Assembly (NCBI RefSeq): GCF_016429015.1
Contig: NZ_JAELTU010000007.1
Location: 22,675 to 86,674 of the forward strand
Length of the DNA stretch: 64,000 bases
Origin: Rhizobium sp. ASV20
GTDB lineage: Bacteria > Pseudomonadota > Alphaproteobacteria > Rhizobiales > Rhizobiaceae
Reading direction: 5' to 3'
Shown here: piece after piece, positions 10,897 through 19,711 of the stretch
Layout of the letters: each line of letters begins with the position of its first letter
Numbering within the stretch: the first letter of the stretch is position 1
Program-made: the position numbers and the translations under genes
Notes under the pieces: generated by a model
What the model was told of the DNA's origin: nothing
The model's input: the letters and a program-made list of their open reading frames with translations, nothing else
Databases searched by the model: none

Positions 10897-11496
10897 TTAC
10901 TTGGCGATGAAAGTGCCGTTGAAAGCGACGTCCGAGAGCGGCTTGCGCTGGCTTGGTACTTCGCGCTCACGCAGCTTTTCCGGAAGCTGGTTCTTGTCGC
11001 CGACCTTGCCGATCGCGACCGCGGCCTCGACACGGAAGCCGTCCGGGATGCCGAGAACTTCATAGGACTTTTCAACGTGGAAGCCGGTCATTCCGTGTGC
11101 TTCGTAGCCGGCTAGGTGTGCCTGGGCTGCCAGGAAGCCCCAGGCAGCACCGGCGTCGAAGGAGTGGCTGTAGCTGGGCTTCTGTTCGGCGGAACCAAGC
11201 TCGCCGCTATGCGTGCGGGAGATGACGAAGAGCAGCGCGGATGCGGACTTCACCCAACCCTGGTTGAATTCGACCAGAACGCTCAGGAACTTGTCCCAGT
11301 TTTCAGAGCCGCGCAGGGCATAAAGGAAGCGCCAGGGCTGCAGGTTCGAAGCGGACGGCGCCCAGTGGGCGGCTTCGAGGATGGTCAGCAGGTCGGCTTC
11401 CGGCATGGGCTCGTTGGAATAGGCGCGCGGCGACCAGCGATCCAGGAAGAGCTTGTCGATCGGATACTGGGATTCGCGGCTGTTGCTTGATGTCAT
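10897..11496 (-). CDS. Nitroreductase-family FMN oxidoreductase
   Basis: The protein is 199 residues from the ATG at 11496; a TTG 6 codons upstream (11514) also opens the frame but lacks a better ribosome site. The FMN-binding RWSPRAY near the N-terminus and the HWAPSASNLQPWRF segment are typical of the family, as is the GAAWGFLAAQAHLAGYEAHGM helix that lines the flavin. Members reduce nitroaromatics, quinones or flavins with NAD(P)H. The substrate is not predictable. It neighbours DUF2218 and a quinone-glutathione reductase. Confidence 0.88.
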   Translation of the reverse strand: MTSSNSRESQYPIDKLFLDRWSPRAYSNEPMPEADLLTILEAAHWAPSASNLQPWRFLYALRGSENWDKFLSVLVEFNQGWVKSASALLFVISRTHSGELGSAEQKPSYSHSFDAGAAWGFLAAQAHLAGYEAHGMTGFHVEKSYEVLGIPDGFRVEAAVAIGKVGDKNQLPEKLREREVPSQRKPLSDVAFNGTFIAK

Positions 11497-11553
11497 CGGG
11501 GCTTCTTTCGTCAAAGTGAATCAGTTGCAGGTCTTGGGAATTGGGTAGGAAAG

Positions 11554-11853
11554 TTACGAAGCGCTTGCATCGGGGATCCAGACGAAGTCGAGTTCTTCGC
11601 GGAAGGCGAAGCGCTTGAGATGATCGGCGACGACATCTTGCAGTCGCTCGAGATCCTCCGGCTTTCCGACGTTCAACGTCAGGATCAGCGTCGCGTTATC
11701 TGCCGCCAATCCAAGGGATGCTTCCGGACTGAACGGCACCTTGCCGGCGGTCTCGTTGAACTCCACCTCAAATTTGTGGCTCCAGTGCTTGCAGAGTTGC
11801 TGCAGATAGCGGCTGGCATGATCGGTCCGGACCGTGGAAACGGATTTCGCCAT
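11554..11853 (-). CDS. DUF2218-family protein
   Basis: The 99-residue protein resembles the DUF2218 family (conserved R-Y-L-Q-QLCKHW-x-H near the start and an FxPEASL middle). No enzyme motif is visible; function is unknown. It lies upstream of, and on the same strand as, the nitroreductase gene with 57 bases between the two frames. It is divergent from the glutathionyl-hydroquinone reductase gene. Confidence 0.75.
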   Translation of the reverse strand: MAKSVSTVRTDHASRYLQQLCKHWSHKFEVEFNETAGKVPFSPEASLGLAADNATLILTLNVGKPEDLERLQDVVADHLKRFAFREELDFVWIPDASAS

Positions 11854-12013
11854 AGGGTTCTCCAGTGAACTTGATCAAAAGTTGCAGGTTTTCATACATA
11901 GCCGCATCTGCATGCGCCAGGTAGACAGTCTGTTTCAAGTTTGCGTTATTCCAGTGAAATTCTGTTCCGCTATGCTGTGGCTCAACAAGAAACGCGCGCG
12001 TGGAGACTGAGCT

Positions 12014-12967
12014 TTGCTGGTAAACGGAAAATGGACGGAAGATTGGCAGCCGGTCCAGGCCAAGGATGAGAAGGGCGGCTTCGTTCGCCAAACCTCGAGC
12101 TTTCGCAATTGGATCACGCCCGATGGCCGAGCTGGCCCGACAGGAGAGAGTGGCTGCAAGGCGGAAGCCGGACGTTATCATCTCTATGTCGCGCTGATCT
12201 GCCCGTGGGCGTCGCGCACGCTGATTGGCCGCAAGCTGAAAGGCCTGGAAGAGGCCATTTCCGTTTCCGTCGTCGAGCCCGTGCTCTCCAAGCAGGGCTG
12301 GCGTTTCGGTGATTATCCCGGTGCCACGAATGACGCCGTGAATGGCGCCACCTACATGCACGAGATTTACACCAAGGCCGACCCCGCCTTCACCGGCCGC
12401 GCCACTGTGCCCGTGCTTTGGGACAAGCAGACCGGCACGATCGTCAACAACGAGTCATCCGATATCCTGCGGATGCTGAATGACGGTTTCGGCGATCTCG
12501 CCCGCCACGACATCGATCTTTACCCGGCAGCCAAACGGGATGATATCGACAGCTTCAATGCCCGGATCTATCCCGCCCTCAACAATGGCGTCTATCGCGC
12601 CGGCTTTGCGACAACGCAGATTGCCTATGAGGAAGCCTTCACCCAGGTGTTCGATTGCCTCGATCGGGTCGAGACGGAGTTGGAAGGCAGGGATTTCCTA
12701 TTTGCCGACCATCCCACGGAAAGCGATATCAGGCTGTTCGTCACGCTCGTTCGCTTCGACGTCGCCTATCATGGCCTGTTCAAGTGCAATCTCCGTCGCC
12801 TGTCGGACTATGCCAATCTCCAGTCCTTCTGCCGTCGCATGTTGGATTGGCCGGGTATTTCGGAGACGGTCAGCTTCGATCACATCAAGCGTGGATATTA
12901 CTCGATAGCGACGCTCAATCCGAGCGGTATCGTGCCGCTTGGGCCTGCTCTCGACGAGCTTTTCTGA
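12014..12967 (+). CDS. yqjG: Glutathionyl-hydroquinone reductase (Xi-class glutathione transferase, YqjG/PcpF type)
   Basis: The 317-residue cytoplasmic enzyme reduces glutathionyl-hydroquinones with GSH. The CPW motif with catalytic Cys63 (ALICPWASRT) and the following thioredoxin-fold segment with VPVLWDKQTGTIVNNESSDILRML mark the Xi class, as does the aromatic tail (FDHIKRGYYS). The start is TTG at 12014; the sequence reads LVNGKW right after it, as in homologues. The next in-frame ATGs would remove conserved N-terminal sequence. Confidence 0.9.
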   Translation: MLVNGKWTEDWQPVQAKDEKGGFVRQTSSFRNWITPDGRAGPTGESGCKAEAGRYHLYVALICPWASRTLIGRKLKGLEEAISVSVVEPVLSKQGWRFGDYPGATNDAVNGATYMHEIYTKADPAFTGRATVPVLWDKQTGTIVNNESSDILRMLNDGFGDLARHDIDLYPAAKRDDIDSFNARIYPALNNGVYRAGFATTQIAYEEAFTQVFDCLDRVETELEGRDFLFADHPTESDIRLFVTLVRFDVAYHGLFKCNLRRLSDYANLQSFCRRMLDWPGISETVSFDHIKRGYYSIATLNPSGIVPLGPALDELF

Positions 12968-13031
12968 TACTCGACCCTATGCCAAAACCGGTCTAAGGTC
13001 CGCCTCAATCGATAAAGCGGGGAGGACAGTC

Positions 13032-14450
13032 ATGAATTGGGAAGAGTTCCGGCAATGGTCGGAGAAGGCGGCAAACTGGGGCGCGGACTATCGCGCCTCG
13101 CTTCGCGACAGGCCGGTTCGGGCCAAGATGGCGCCGGGCGAAATATCGGCGCATATTGCTGATTCTCCACCGGAATCTGGCGAAGCCATGGAGGATATCT
13201 TCAAGGATTTTGAGGATATCCTCGTCCCCGGGATGACGCATTGGCAGCATCCGCGCTTCTTTGCTTATTTCCCCGCCAATGCAGCGCCGGTCTCCGTGGT
13301 CGCCGAATATCTGGTCAGCGCCATCGCCGCCCAATGCATGCTCTGGCAGACATCGCCCTCCGCCACCGAGCTTGAAACCAAGGTGGTCGACTGGCTGCGC
13401 CAAGCGCTTGGCCTGCCGGAAAGCTTCACCGGCGTCATACAGGATTCTGCGTCCACGGCAACTCTTGCGGCCGTGCTTGTCATGCGCGAGAAGGCGCTTG
13501 ACTGGCAGGGAAACAGCCGCGGGCTCTCGACCAACAAGACCGTTCGGATTTATTCTACAGATCAGGTACACACCTCGATCGACCGCGCCATCTGGATATC
13601 GGGCGTCGGTGCCGAAAATCTCGTTCGCATCCCCTCGAATGGTCCGAACAAGGCCATGGACCCGCAAGCGCTTGCCGCCGCGATAGAGCGGGACCGCGCC
13701 GCCGGTTTGTTGCCGGCTGGCGTGATTGCCTGCGTCGGCGGCACCAGCGTCGGCGCATGCGATGACATCGCCGCCATCGTGGAAGTTGCCCATGCAAACG
13801 GTCTCTATGTGCATGTGGATGCGGCATGGGCAGGCTCCGCAATGATCTGCCCGGAATTCCGTGCGCTTTGGCAGGGTATCGAACAGGCCGATTCCGTCGT
13901 CTTCAATCCGCATAAGTGGCTCGGCGCACAGTTCGATTGCTCAGTCCAGTTCGTCCGCGAACCGGATGCTCTGGTGAGGACCCTGGCGATCCAGCCGGAA
14001 TATCTGCGCACCCACGGCCACGACGGCATCATCAACTATTCGGAATGGTCCGTGCCGCTTGGCCGCCGTTTCCGCGCACTCAAACTCTGGTTCCTGCTGC
14101 GCTATCATGGGCTGGAAGGGCTGCGGACGATGATCCGCAATCACGTCACCTGGTCGCAGAATCTGGCTAAGCGCCTCGCGCAGGAACCGGATTTCGAGAT
14201 CGTCACCCAGCCATTCCTGTCGCTGTTCTCCTTCGATCACAAGGCGCCCGCTGGCGTCGTGCAGGAGGAGCATACCCAACGGCTGATCACGGCAATCAAC
14301 AATGACGGCCGCATCTATCTGACGCAAACCCGTGTCGGCGGCCGTCTTGTCATTCGTTTCCAGGCCGGTCAGTTCGAAGCGACGGCCGACGACATCGACA
14401 CGGCGTTCAACGTCATCCTCGAAATCGCCAGATCGTTGCCTATCTCATGA
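13032..14450 (+). CDS. Group II PLP-dependent decarboxylase (aromatic-L-amino-acid decarboxylase type)
   Basis: The 472-residue protein has the aromatic amino-acid decarboxylase layout: THWQHPRFFAYFP near the start, a YVHVDAAWAG aspartate that pairs with the PLP ring, and the Schiff-base lysine K295 in FNPHKWLG. The C-terminal VGGRLVIRF is also typical. Tryptophan, tyrosine, DOPA or phenylalanine could be the substrate; it cannot be chosen by eye. The ATG at 13032 follows GGAGGA closely, so it is preferred over the longer frame. It stands alone, with a RIME-like repeat downstream. Confidence 0.88.
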   Translation: MNWEEFRQWSEKAANWGADYRASLRDRPVRAKMAPGEISAHIADSPPESGEAMEDIFKDFEDILVPGMTHWQHPRFFAYFPANAAPVSVVAEYLVSAIAAQCMLWQTSPSATELETKVVDWLRQALGLPESFTGVIQDSASTATLAAVLVMREKALDWQGNSRGLSTNKTVRIYSTDQVHTSIDRAIWISGVGAENLVRIPSNGPNKAMDPQALAAAIERDRAAGLLPAGVIACVGGTSVGACDDIAAIVEVAHANGLYVHVDAAWAGSAMICPEFRALWQGIEQADSVVFNPHKWLGAQFDCSVQFVREPDALVRTLAIQPEYLRTHGHDGIINYSEWSVPLGRRFRALKLWFLLRYHGLEGLRTMIRNHVTWSQNLAKRLAQEPDFEIVTQPFLSLFSFDHKAPAGVVQEEHTQRLITAINNDGRIYLTQTRVGGRLVIRFQAGQFEATADDIDTAFNVILEIARSLPIS

Positions 14451-14454
14451 AGCA

Positions 14455-14554
14455 GGTCGCGCAAAAGTGTGCAGCAGTTTTGCGATAACGACATGCGCAA
14501 AATCAAAAAGCTAAAGCGCACGAAGCGAATCCCAGAGATCGCGACGCGCTTTAG
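14455..14554. repeat. RIME-like intergenic repeat, copy 1
   Basis: The core CGCAAAA-GTGTGCAGCAG-TTTTGCG (14459-14483) is followed by ACGACATGCGCAAAATC and a second inverted repeat, CTAAAGCGC (14511-14519) with GCGCTTTAG (14546-14554). The layout and wording match the palindromic mosaic elements known from Rhizobium, Agrobacterium and Sinorhizobium. It probably ends transcripts of the upstream decarboxylase gene. Confidence 0.8.
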
Positions 14555-14704
14555 AGAAACTGTTGTTCCGGCAAGGGAGCGCGGCACATGCTATGCTTGT
14601 CGAAATCGCTAGATGACACTGGTGAATAATTCGTTCATATGTGATGCCATCAATCTTGGCTTTGAAAGCAATCTCGTCTTAGAAAATGCAGGGAAGGAAA
14701 ATCC

Positions 14705-15547
14705 ATGAAACTGTTGCGTGTTGGCGAAGTCGGCAAGGAAAAGCCGGCGCTTCTCGATAGCGATGGCAAGATCCGCGATCTCTCCGCTCATGTCGCCGAT
14801 ATTGGCGGCGAGGCTATCACGCCTGCCGGTCTCGCGAAGATCGCAGCCCTCGATCCGAAGAGCCTGCCGGAACTCGCGGAAGGCCGGCTCGGCGCCTGCG
14901 TTACCGGCACCGGCAAGTTCATCTGCATCGGCCTGAATTTCTCCGACCACGCTGCCGAGACCGGCGCCACCGTGCCGCCGGAGCCGATCATCTTCATGAA
15001 GGCAAGCTCTGCTATCGTCGGCCCGAACGACAACGTCTTGATCCCGCGCGGCTCTGAAAAGACCGACTGGGAAGTCGAACTCGGCGTCGTCATCGGCAAG
15101 ACGGCAAAATATGTGAGCGAAGCCGATGCGCTCGATTACGTCGCCGGTTACTGCGTCTCGCACGACGTTTCCGAGCGTGCCTTCCAGACCGAACGCTCGG
15201 GACAGTGGACCAAGGGCAAGTCCTGCGACACCTTCGGCCCGATCGGCCCCTGGCTCGTCACCAAGGACGAAATCGCCGATCCGCAGAACCTCGGCATGTG
15301 GCTGAAGGTCAACGGCAAGACGATGCAGAACGGCTCGACCAAGACCATGGTCTATGGCGTTGCCTTCCTCGTCTCTTATCTCAGCCAGTTCATGTCGCTG
15401 CATCCGGGCGATGTCATCTCCACCGGCACGCCTCCCGGTGTCGGCATGGGCATGAAGCCGCCGCAGTATCTGAAGCCCGGCGATGTCGTCGAGCTTGGCA
15501 TGGAAGGCCTCGGCACCCAGAAGCAGACCTTCCTCGCCGACGCTTAA
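14705..15547 (+). CDS. Fumarylacetoacetate hydrolase (FAH) family protein
   Basis: The 280-residue protein has the FAH fold: an N-terminal 60-residue cap, IGLNFSDHAAE, then metal ligands in DWEVELGVVIGK and the C-terminal TGTPPGVGMGMKPP loop. Family members hydrolyse or decarboxylate 2-oxo-acids such as acylpyruvates or ureidoglycolate; the closest look is ureidoglycolate lyase or acylpyruvase type. The substrate is not set by the neighbours. The gene is monocistronic, ended by a hairpin. Confidence 0.88.
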   Translation: MKLLRVGEVGKEKPALLDSDGKIRDLSAHVADIGGEAITPAGLAKIAALDPKSLPELAEGRLGACVTGTGKFICIGLNFSDHAAETGATVPPEPIIFMKASSAIVGPNDNVLIPRGSEKTDWEVELGVVIGKTAKYVSEADALDYVAGYCVSHDVSERAFQTERSGQWTKGKSCDTFGPIGPWLVTKDEIADPQNLGMWLKVNGKTMQNGSTKTMVYGVAFLVSYLSQFMSLHPGDVISTGTPPGVGMGMKPPQYLKPGDVVELGMEGLGTQKQTFLADA

Positions 15548-15849
15548 AGCGTGCAGGCTCAGGAACTTTAACTTTTTGAGATCAATGTTGATGCCGGAGA
15601 ATCGCTTCCCCGGCATTTTTTATCGAGAGAACCGACAGTGGTTATGTTGCTCTGCAGCAAAAAGCTGTTAGGCTGGATAGTAAGAGCTTAAAGGATGAGG
15701 ATTGCGCCCGAGGAGCCGCGATCATCCTGCTGCACGGCGCGACCGGAGGAGCGCCTCAGCGAAGGCAAGCGACACGCAAGGCGCGTGCGTTTCATTGATC
15801 AGGTGATTGGCGAGTTCGCAGACCCGCATCACGAAAGGTAAAGCCCCCC
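15548..15849. other. Intergenic region upstream of phaZ
   Basis: It holds the FAH-gene terminator (15591-15621). The remaining 228 bases have no convincing reading frame, tRNA or repeat; they should carry the phaZ promoter, but I see no clear hexamer pair. Confidence 0.6.
15591..15621 (+). terminator. Rho-independent terminator after the FAH gene
   Basis: A 7-base stem (ATGCCGG / CCGGCAT) with a 12-base loop is followed by five or more T residues. Confidence 0.75.
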
Positions 15850-17127
15850 ATGTTTTATCAGTTTTACGAACTCAATCATGCCGCTCTCGCGCCGTTTCGC
15901 GTTGCGGCCGATATGATGCGCCTGGCCTATGCCAATCCCCTCAATCCTCTCTCGCACACGGCCTTTGGCCGTACGCTGACGGCAAGCCTCGAGATCTTCG
16001 AGCGCACGACCCGGCGCTATGGCAAGCCGGAATTCGGGCTGCATGAGACTGTCATCGACGGCAAGCCGGTGTCCGTCTACGAAAAGATCGTTTGGAAGAA
16101 GCCCTTCTGCAATCTCATCCGTTTCGAGCGCAGCATGCCGGCCGGCCATGCCGCCGATCCGCGTATCCTGATCGTCGCGCCGATGTCGGGCCACTATGCG
16201 ACGCTGCTGCGCGGCACGGTGGAAGCTCTGCTCCCGGGTGCCGATGTCTACATCACCGATTGGATCGATGCCCGCATGGTGCCGATGACGGAAGGCACCT
16301 TCGATCTCGAGGATTATATCGATTACGTCATCGAGATGCTGCATCACCTCGGGCCGGATACGCATGTCGTTGCCGTCTGTCAGCCCTCGGTGCCGGTTCT
16401 GGCGGCAGCCGCCGTCATGGAAGCGGCCGGCGACCGGTTGGCACCATCGTCGATGACCTTGATGGGCGGCCCGATCGATACCCGCATCAATCCGACCGCC
16501 GTCAACCAGCTCGCCAAGGACAAGCCGCTGGAATGGTTTGCCGACAATGTCGTCATGAATGTGCCCTGGCCGCAGCCGGGCTTCATGCGTCCGGTCTACC
16601 CTGGCTTCCTGCAGCTTTCCGGCTTCATGTCGATGAACCTCGACCGCCACATGATCGCGCACAAGGATTTCTTCGTGCATCTCGTCAAGAATGATGGCGA
16701 GCCGGCCGAAAAGCACCGCGATTTCTACGATGAGTATCTTGCTGTCATGGACCTGACGGCGGAATTCTATCTGCAGACGGTCGATCAGGTCTTCATCAAG
16801 CATGCGCTGCCCAAGGGCGAACTCATGCATCGCGGCCAGCGCGTCGATCCTTCCGCCATCCGCAACGTCGCGCTTTTGACCGTCGAAGGCGAAAATGACG
16901 ATATTTCCGGCGTTGGCCAGACGCATGCCGCGCAGACCATCTGCACCAATATCCCCGACCATATGCGCATGCACTATCTGCAGCCGGATGTCGGCCACTA
17001 TGGCGTCTTCAATGGCTCGCGCTTCCGCCGCGAGATCGCACCGCGTATCCTGGCCTTCACGCGGGAACATGCCCGCACCGGCCGGCCAGTCGTCAAGCGT
17101 GTGATCAAGGGCGGGAAGTCGGCATAA
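15850..17127 (+). CDS. phaZ: Intracellular polyhydroxyalkanoate (PHB) depolymerase
   Basis: The 425-residue protein matches intracellular PhaZ. It starts MFYQFYELNHAALAPFR, has PMSGHYATLLRGTVEALLP, and the nucleophile-elbow VAVCQPSVPVLAA with Cys177 in place of serine, as in the PhaZ1 type of Cupriavidus. An alpha/beta-hydrolase Asp (VEGENDDISGVGQT) and His (PDVGHYGVFNGSRFR) follow. It mobilises stored PHB. No PHB granule genes lie next to it, but a DUF2852 gene follows 320 bases on. Confidence 0.9.
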   Translation: MFYQFYELNHAALAPFRVAADMMRLAYANPLNPLSHTAFGRTLTASLEIFERTTRRYGKPEFGLHETVIDGKPVSVYEKIVWKKPFCNLIRFERSMPAGHAADPRILIVAPMSGHYATLLRGTVEALLPGADVYITDWIDARMVPMTEGTFDLEDYIDYVIEMLHHLGPDTHVVAVCQPSVPVLAAAAVMEAAGDRLAPSSMTLMGGPIDTRINPTAVNQLAKDKPLEWFADNVVMNVPWPQPGFMRPVYPGFLQLSGFMSMNLDRHMIAHKDFFVHLVKNDGEPAEKHRDFYDEYLAVMDLTAEFYLQTVDQVFIKHALPKGELMHRGQRVDPSAIRNVALLTVEGENDDISGVGQTHAAQTICTNIPDHMRMHYLQPDVGHYGVFNGSRFRREIAPRILAFTREHARTGRPVVKRVIKGGKSA

Positions 17128-17447
17128 ATATCAATAAAATCAAATAGATGAATGTATTTTGGAACTTGTTGCAACTTGCAGCCGCTTCCAAACAGCAAAC
17201 TATTAGCTTTTGTTGAATTATTCCGCCGGATTCAATCACTTGTCCGATTCCGCGTGGCGATCCCATTGAAGCCTCACGAAGAGGTTACCATCTCGATTCC
17301 AGCGGTACCGCAGAGATCGGGCCGTTTACCGCGCCGCGCGTCCTTGGAACGCGCTGAGATGCAGGTAGAGCTTTAAAAAACGCGCAGAAACCTTTCCATC
17401 GATCGGTATCGGTCGGAGGGCAATGCGCCGTGCGAGGATACCTGACA
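17128..17447. other. Intergenic region between phaZ and the DUF2852 gene
   Basis: About the first 100 bases are AT-rich (17128-17220). I see no clear terminator, tRNA or RIME copy. A 74-codon frame at 17152-17376 lacks a ribosome site and resembles nothing I know, so it is not called. Confidence 0.5.
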
Positions 17448-17888
17448 ATGAACCAATCTGCATTGCTTCGCCCGGATTGGACTCCGGCTACTATTGCCCT
17501 GATGGTGCTAGGCTTCGTGGTCTTCTGGCCGCTCGGCTTTGCCATGCTCGCCTATATTCTCTTCGGGGAACGTTTGCGGGAATTCAAACGGGATGTAAAC
17601 GAAAGGACCGACGGCATGTTTGGTGGCTGCGGACGCTATCGTAATCGTCATCGCCATTCCTTCTCCTCCACCGGCAACGTCGCCTTTGACGACTGGCGCC
17701 GGGCAGAGCTTGAGCGCCTCGAGCAGGAACGCCGCAAGCTGGACGAAATGCGCGCAGACTTCGACGCCTATGCCCGCGAACTGCGCCGCGCCAAGGACCA
17801 GGAAGAATTCGACCGTTTCATGCGCGAACGCAACAGCGTCAAGCGCAATGACAATGGCGGCTCGCCGACCGAATTCCAGACACCGTGA
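17448..17888 (+). CDS. DUF2852 membrane protein
   Basis: The 146-residue protein has an N-terminal membrane segment (residues 12-36: PATIALMVLGFVVFWPLGF and on), a basic/glycine-rich linker, then a highly charged helix (about residues 85-132, RRAELERLEQERRKLDEM) likely to form a coiled coil. It matches the DUF2852 pattern seen in rhizobia; function unknown. The ATG at 17448 has GAGGA upstream; an in-frame GTG at 17430 is possible. A hairpin terminator follows. Confidence 0.8.
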   Translation: MNQSALLRPDWTPATIALMVLGFVVFWPLGFAMLAYILFGERLREFKRDVNERTDGMFGGCGRYRNRHRHSFSSTGNVAFDDWRRAELERLEQERRKLDEMRADFDAYARELRRAKDQEEFDRFMRERNSVKRNDNGGSPTEFQTP

Positions 17889-17920
17889 TGGGCTGTGAGA
17901 GCAACCGCATCATATAGTCG

Positions 17921-17949
17921 AAACCGGCATCATCGGGTGCCGGTTTTTC
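17921..17949. terminator. Hairpin terminator after the DUF2852 gene
   Basis: A 9-base inverted repeat (AAACCGGCA / TGCCGGTTT) with an 8-base loop and a T run ends the DUF2852 unit. Confidence 0.8.
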
Positions 17950-17988
17950 TTTGCCAGATCCTCCCGCGAATCATATAAAACTGCCTTC

Positions 17989-18750
17989 ATGTTTCCGCTG
18001 CTCTCCAGATCCCGCAAACCGCAAGCCAAGCCGCCTGCGCAGGAAACACGTACCCTTGACGTCGCCGGCCGGCTGATGCCGCTGACGATCCGCCAGCATG
18101 AGCGGGCAACCCGCATTACGCTCAGGATCGAGCCCGGCGGCAAGGCGCTGAAGATGACTGTTCCGCGCGGCCTTTCTGCCCGCGAAGTCAATGCCTTCCT
18201 CGACCGGCATCAGGGCTGGCTTCTGACCAAGCTCGCGAAATTCACGGCCGACAACAGCCTGCGCGGCGGCAGTGAAATTCTCCTGCGCGGCGTGCGCCAC
18301 CACATCGAGCATACCGGCACTCTGCGCGGCCTCACCGAAGCCGTCATCGTCGATGGCCGGCCGGTGCTGCGCGTCAGCGGCATGCCCGAACATGCCGGCC
18401 GCCGCATCGCCACCTTCTTGAAAAAAGAGGCTCGCGCCGATCTGGAAAGATATGTGGCAGTCCATGCCAGGACCATCCGCGCGACTGTCTCCTCCATCAC
18501 CATGAAGGATACCCGCAGCCGCTGGGGCTCCTGCTCCTCCCAGGGGAACCTGAGCTTCTCCTGGCGCATCGTCATGGCGCCGCCGCTGGTCATCGACTAT
18601 CTCGCTGCCCACGAGGTCGCGCATTTGCGCGAGATGAACCACGGCCCACGTTTCTGGGCGCTTTGCCTCAAACTCTGCCCCGACATGGACGAAGCCAAAG
18701 CCTGGCTGAAGCGCCACGGCAGCCAGCTGCACGCGATCGATTTCGATTGA
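17989..18750 (+). CDS. YgjP/M48-like zinc metallopeptidase
   Basis: The 253-residue protein has an N-terminal strand-rich region and a C-terminal zinc-binding domain with HEVAH at residues 208-212 and a third ligand in NHGPRFW (H218). RWGSCSSQGNLSFSW (179-193) is the family signature. These proteins are often called DUF45, SprT-like or YgjP; substrates are not well known. It is not secreted and no membrane helix is seen. It stands alone before the trp genes. Confidence 0.85.
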   Translation: MFPLLSRSRKPQAKPPAQETRTLDVAGRLMPLTIRQHERATRITLRIEPGGKALKMTVPRGLSAREVNAFLDRHQGWLLTKLAKFTADNSLRGGSEILLRGVRHHIEHTGTLRGLTEAVIVDGRPVLRVSGMPEHAGRRIATFLKKEARADLERYVAVHARTIRATVSSITMKDTRSRWGSCSSQGNLSFSWRIVMAPPLVIDYLAAHEVAHLREMNHGPRFWALCLKLCPDMDEAKAWLKRHGSQLHAIDFD

Positions 18751-18907
18751 GTGGTATTTTGCCGGAGAAAGCCGGAGTGCGTCCAAGGCAGTTGCTTGCA
18801 ATTGCATATGGACAGGTTAGCCCTTCATCCGTCCTCTCTCAGTTTCGCTCGCCTATTCAAGTCCACCTTACTCCCCGCCGCGGGGCGAAGGGGTCTGGTG
18901 AGATCGG

Positions 18908-18935
18908 CCCTCTCCCCGTCAAAGTGGGGTGAGGG
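18908..18935. repeat. Short palindromic C/G-rich element
   Basis: CCCTCTCCCC (18908-18917) pairs with GGGGTGAGGG (18926-18935) apart from a central mismatch, and a T-rich run follows. Such 'ctctcccc…gggg' hairpins recur between genes in rhizobia. It could end transcription before trpF. Confidence 0.5.
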
Positions 18936-19036
18936 GCATTTTTATTTCATACGCAATGGTTCCAGAGCCTCGCAAAAATCCCGCCAACGTCGCCTTTAGG
19001 CTCGACTCTTTCCGATTTTCGTGTCACTCCGCTGCC

Positions 19037-19711
19037 ATGAACGCCGATGTCAAAATTTGTGGTCTGAAGACGCCGGAAGCGGTGGATCGCGCTCTTGAGC
19101 GCGGCGCTACCCATATCGGCTTTATCTTCTTCGAAAAGAGCCCCCGCTATATCGAGCCCGACATGGCCGGCCTGCTGGCCGAGCGTGCTCGCGGCAAGGC
19201 GAAGGTCGTTGCCGTAACGGTCAATCCCAGCAATGACGATCTCGATGAGATCATGTCGCTGGTTCGGCCGGACATATTGCAGCTCCATGGCAATGAAAGC
19301 CCGGAGCGTGTGCTGACGATCAAAGCGGTCTATAATGTCCCCGTGATGAAGGCCATGTCGGTGCGCGATGCCGACGATCTGAAGCGGGTGGAATCCTACA
19401 TCGGCATTGCCGACCGCTTCCTGTTCGACGCCAAGCCGCCCGCCGGCTCGGATCTCCCGGGCGGAAACGGCGTGTCCTTCGATTGGGGCCTGATGAGCTG
19501 GCTCGATGATCGGGTGGATTACATGCTGTCGGGCGGTGTCAACAAGGACAATGTCGCCCGCGCGCTGGCATCCACCAAGGCCACGGGCATCGATCTTTCC
19601 TCCGCCGTCGAAAGCGCGCCGGGTGTGAAGGATCTGGGCAAGATCGACCAATTTTTCGACGCTTTTGCAGAAGCATGTCTGCCGGAACCGGCAGCAGGGA
19701 GTAGAAAGTGA
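19037..19711 (+). CDS. trpF: Phosphoribosylanthranilate isomerase
   Basis: The 224-residue TIM-barrel enzyme isomerises phosphoribosylanthranilate in tryptophan synthesis. [11 protein letters not shown] (catalytic Cys) and [14 protein letters not shown] are at the N-terminus, LQLHGNE in the middle, LFDAKPP carries the catalytic Asp, and YMLSGGVN binds phosphate. I chose ATG 19037 because the conserved part starts there; the frame is open to 18929. The stop overlaps the trpB GTG by 4 bases. Confidence 0.95.
   Translation: MNADVKICGLKTPEAVDRALERGATHIGFIFFEKSPRYIEPDMAGLLAERARGKAKVVAVTVNPSNDDLDEIMSLVRPDILQLHGNESPERVLTIKAVYNVPVMKAMSVRDADDLKRVESYIGIADRFLFDAKPPAGSDLPGGNGVSFDWGLMSWLDDRVDYMLSGGVNKDNVARALASTKATGIDLSSAVESAPGVKDLGKIDQFFDAFAEACLPEPAAGSRK

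Noticed and set aside
15622..15849. Possible tRNA or small RNA before phaZ
   Set aside because: No acceptor/T-arm pattern could be folded by eye, and no terminator follows a candidate.
17152..17376. 74-codon frame between phaZ and the DUF2852 gene
   Set aside because: No ribosome site, no membrane or domain pattern.
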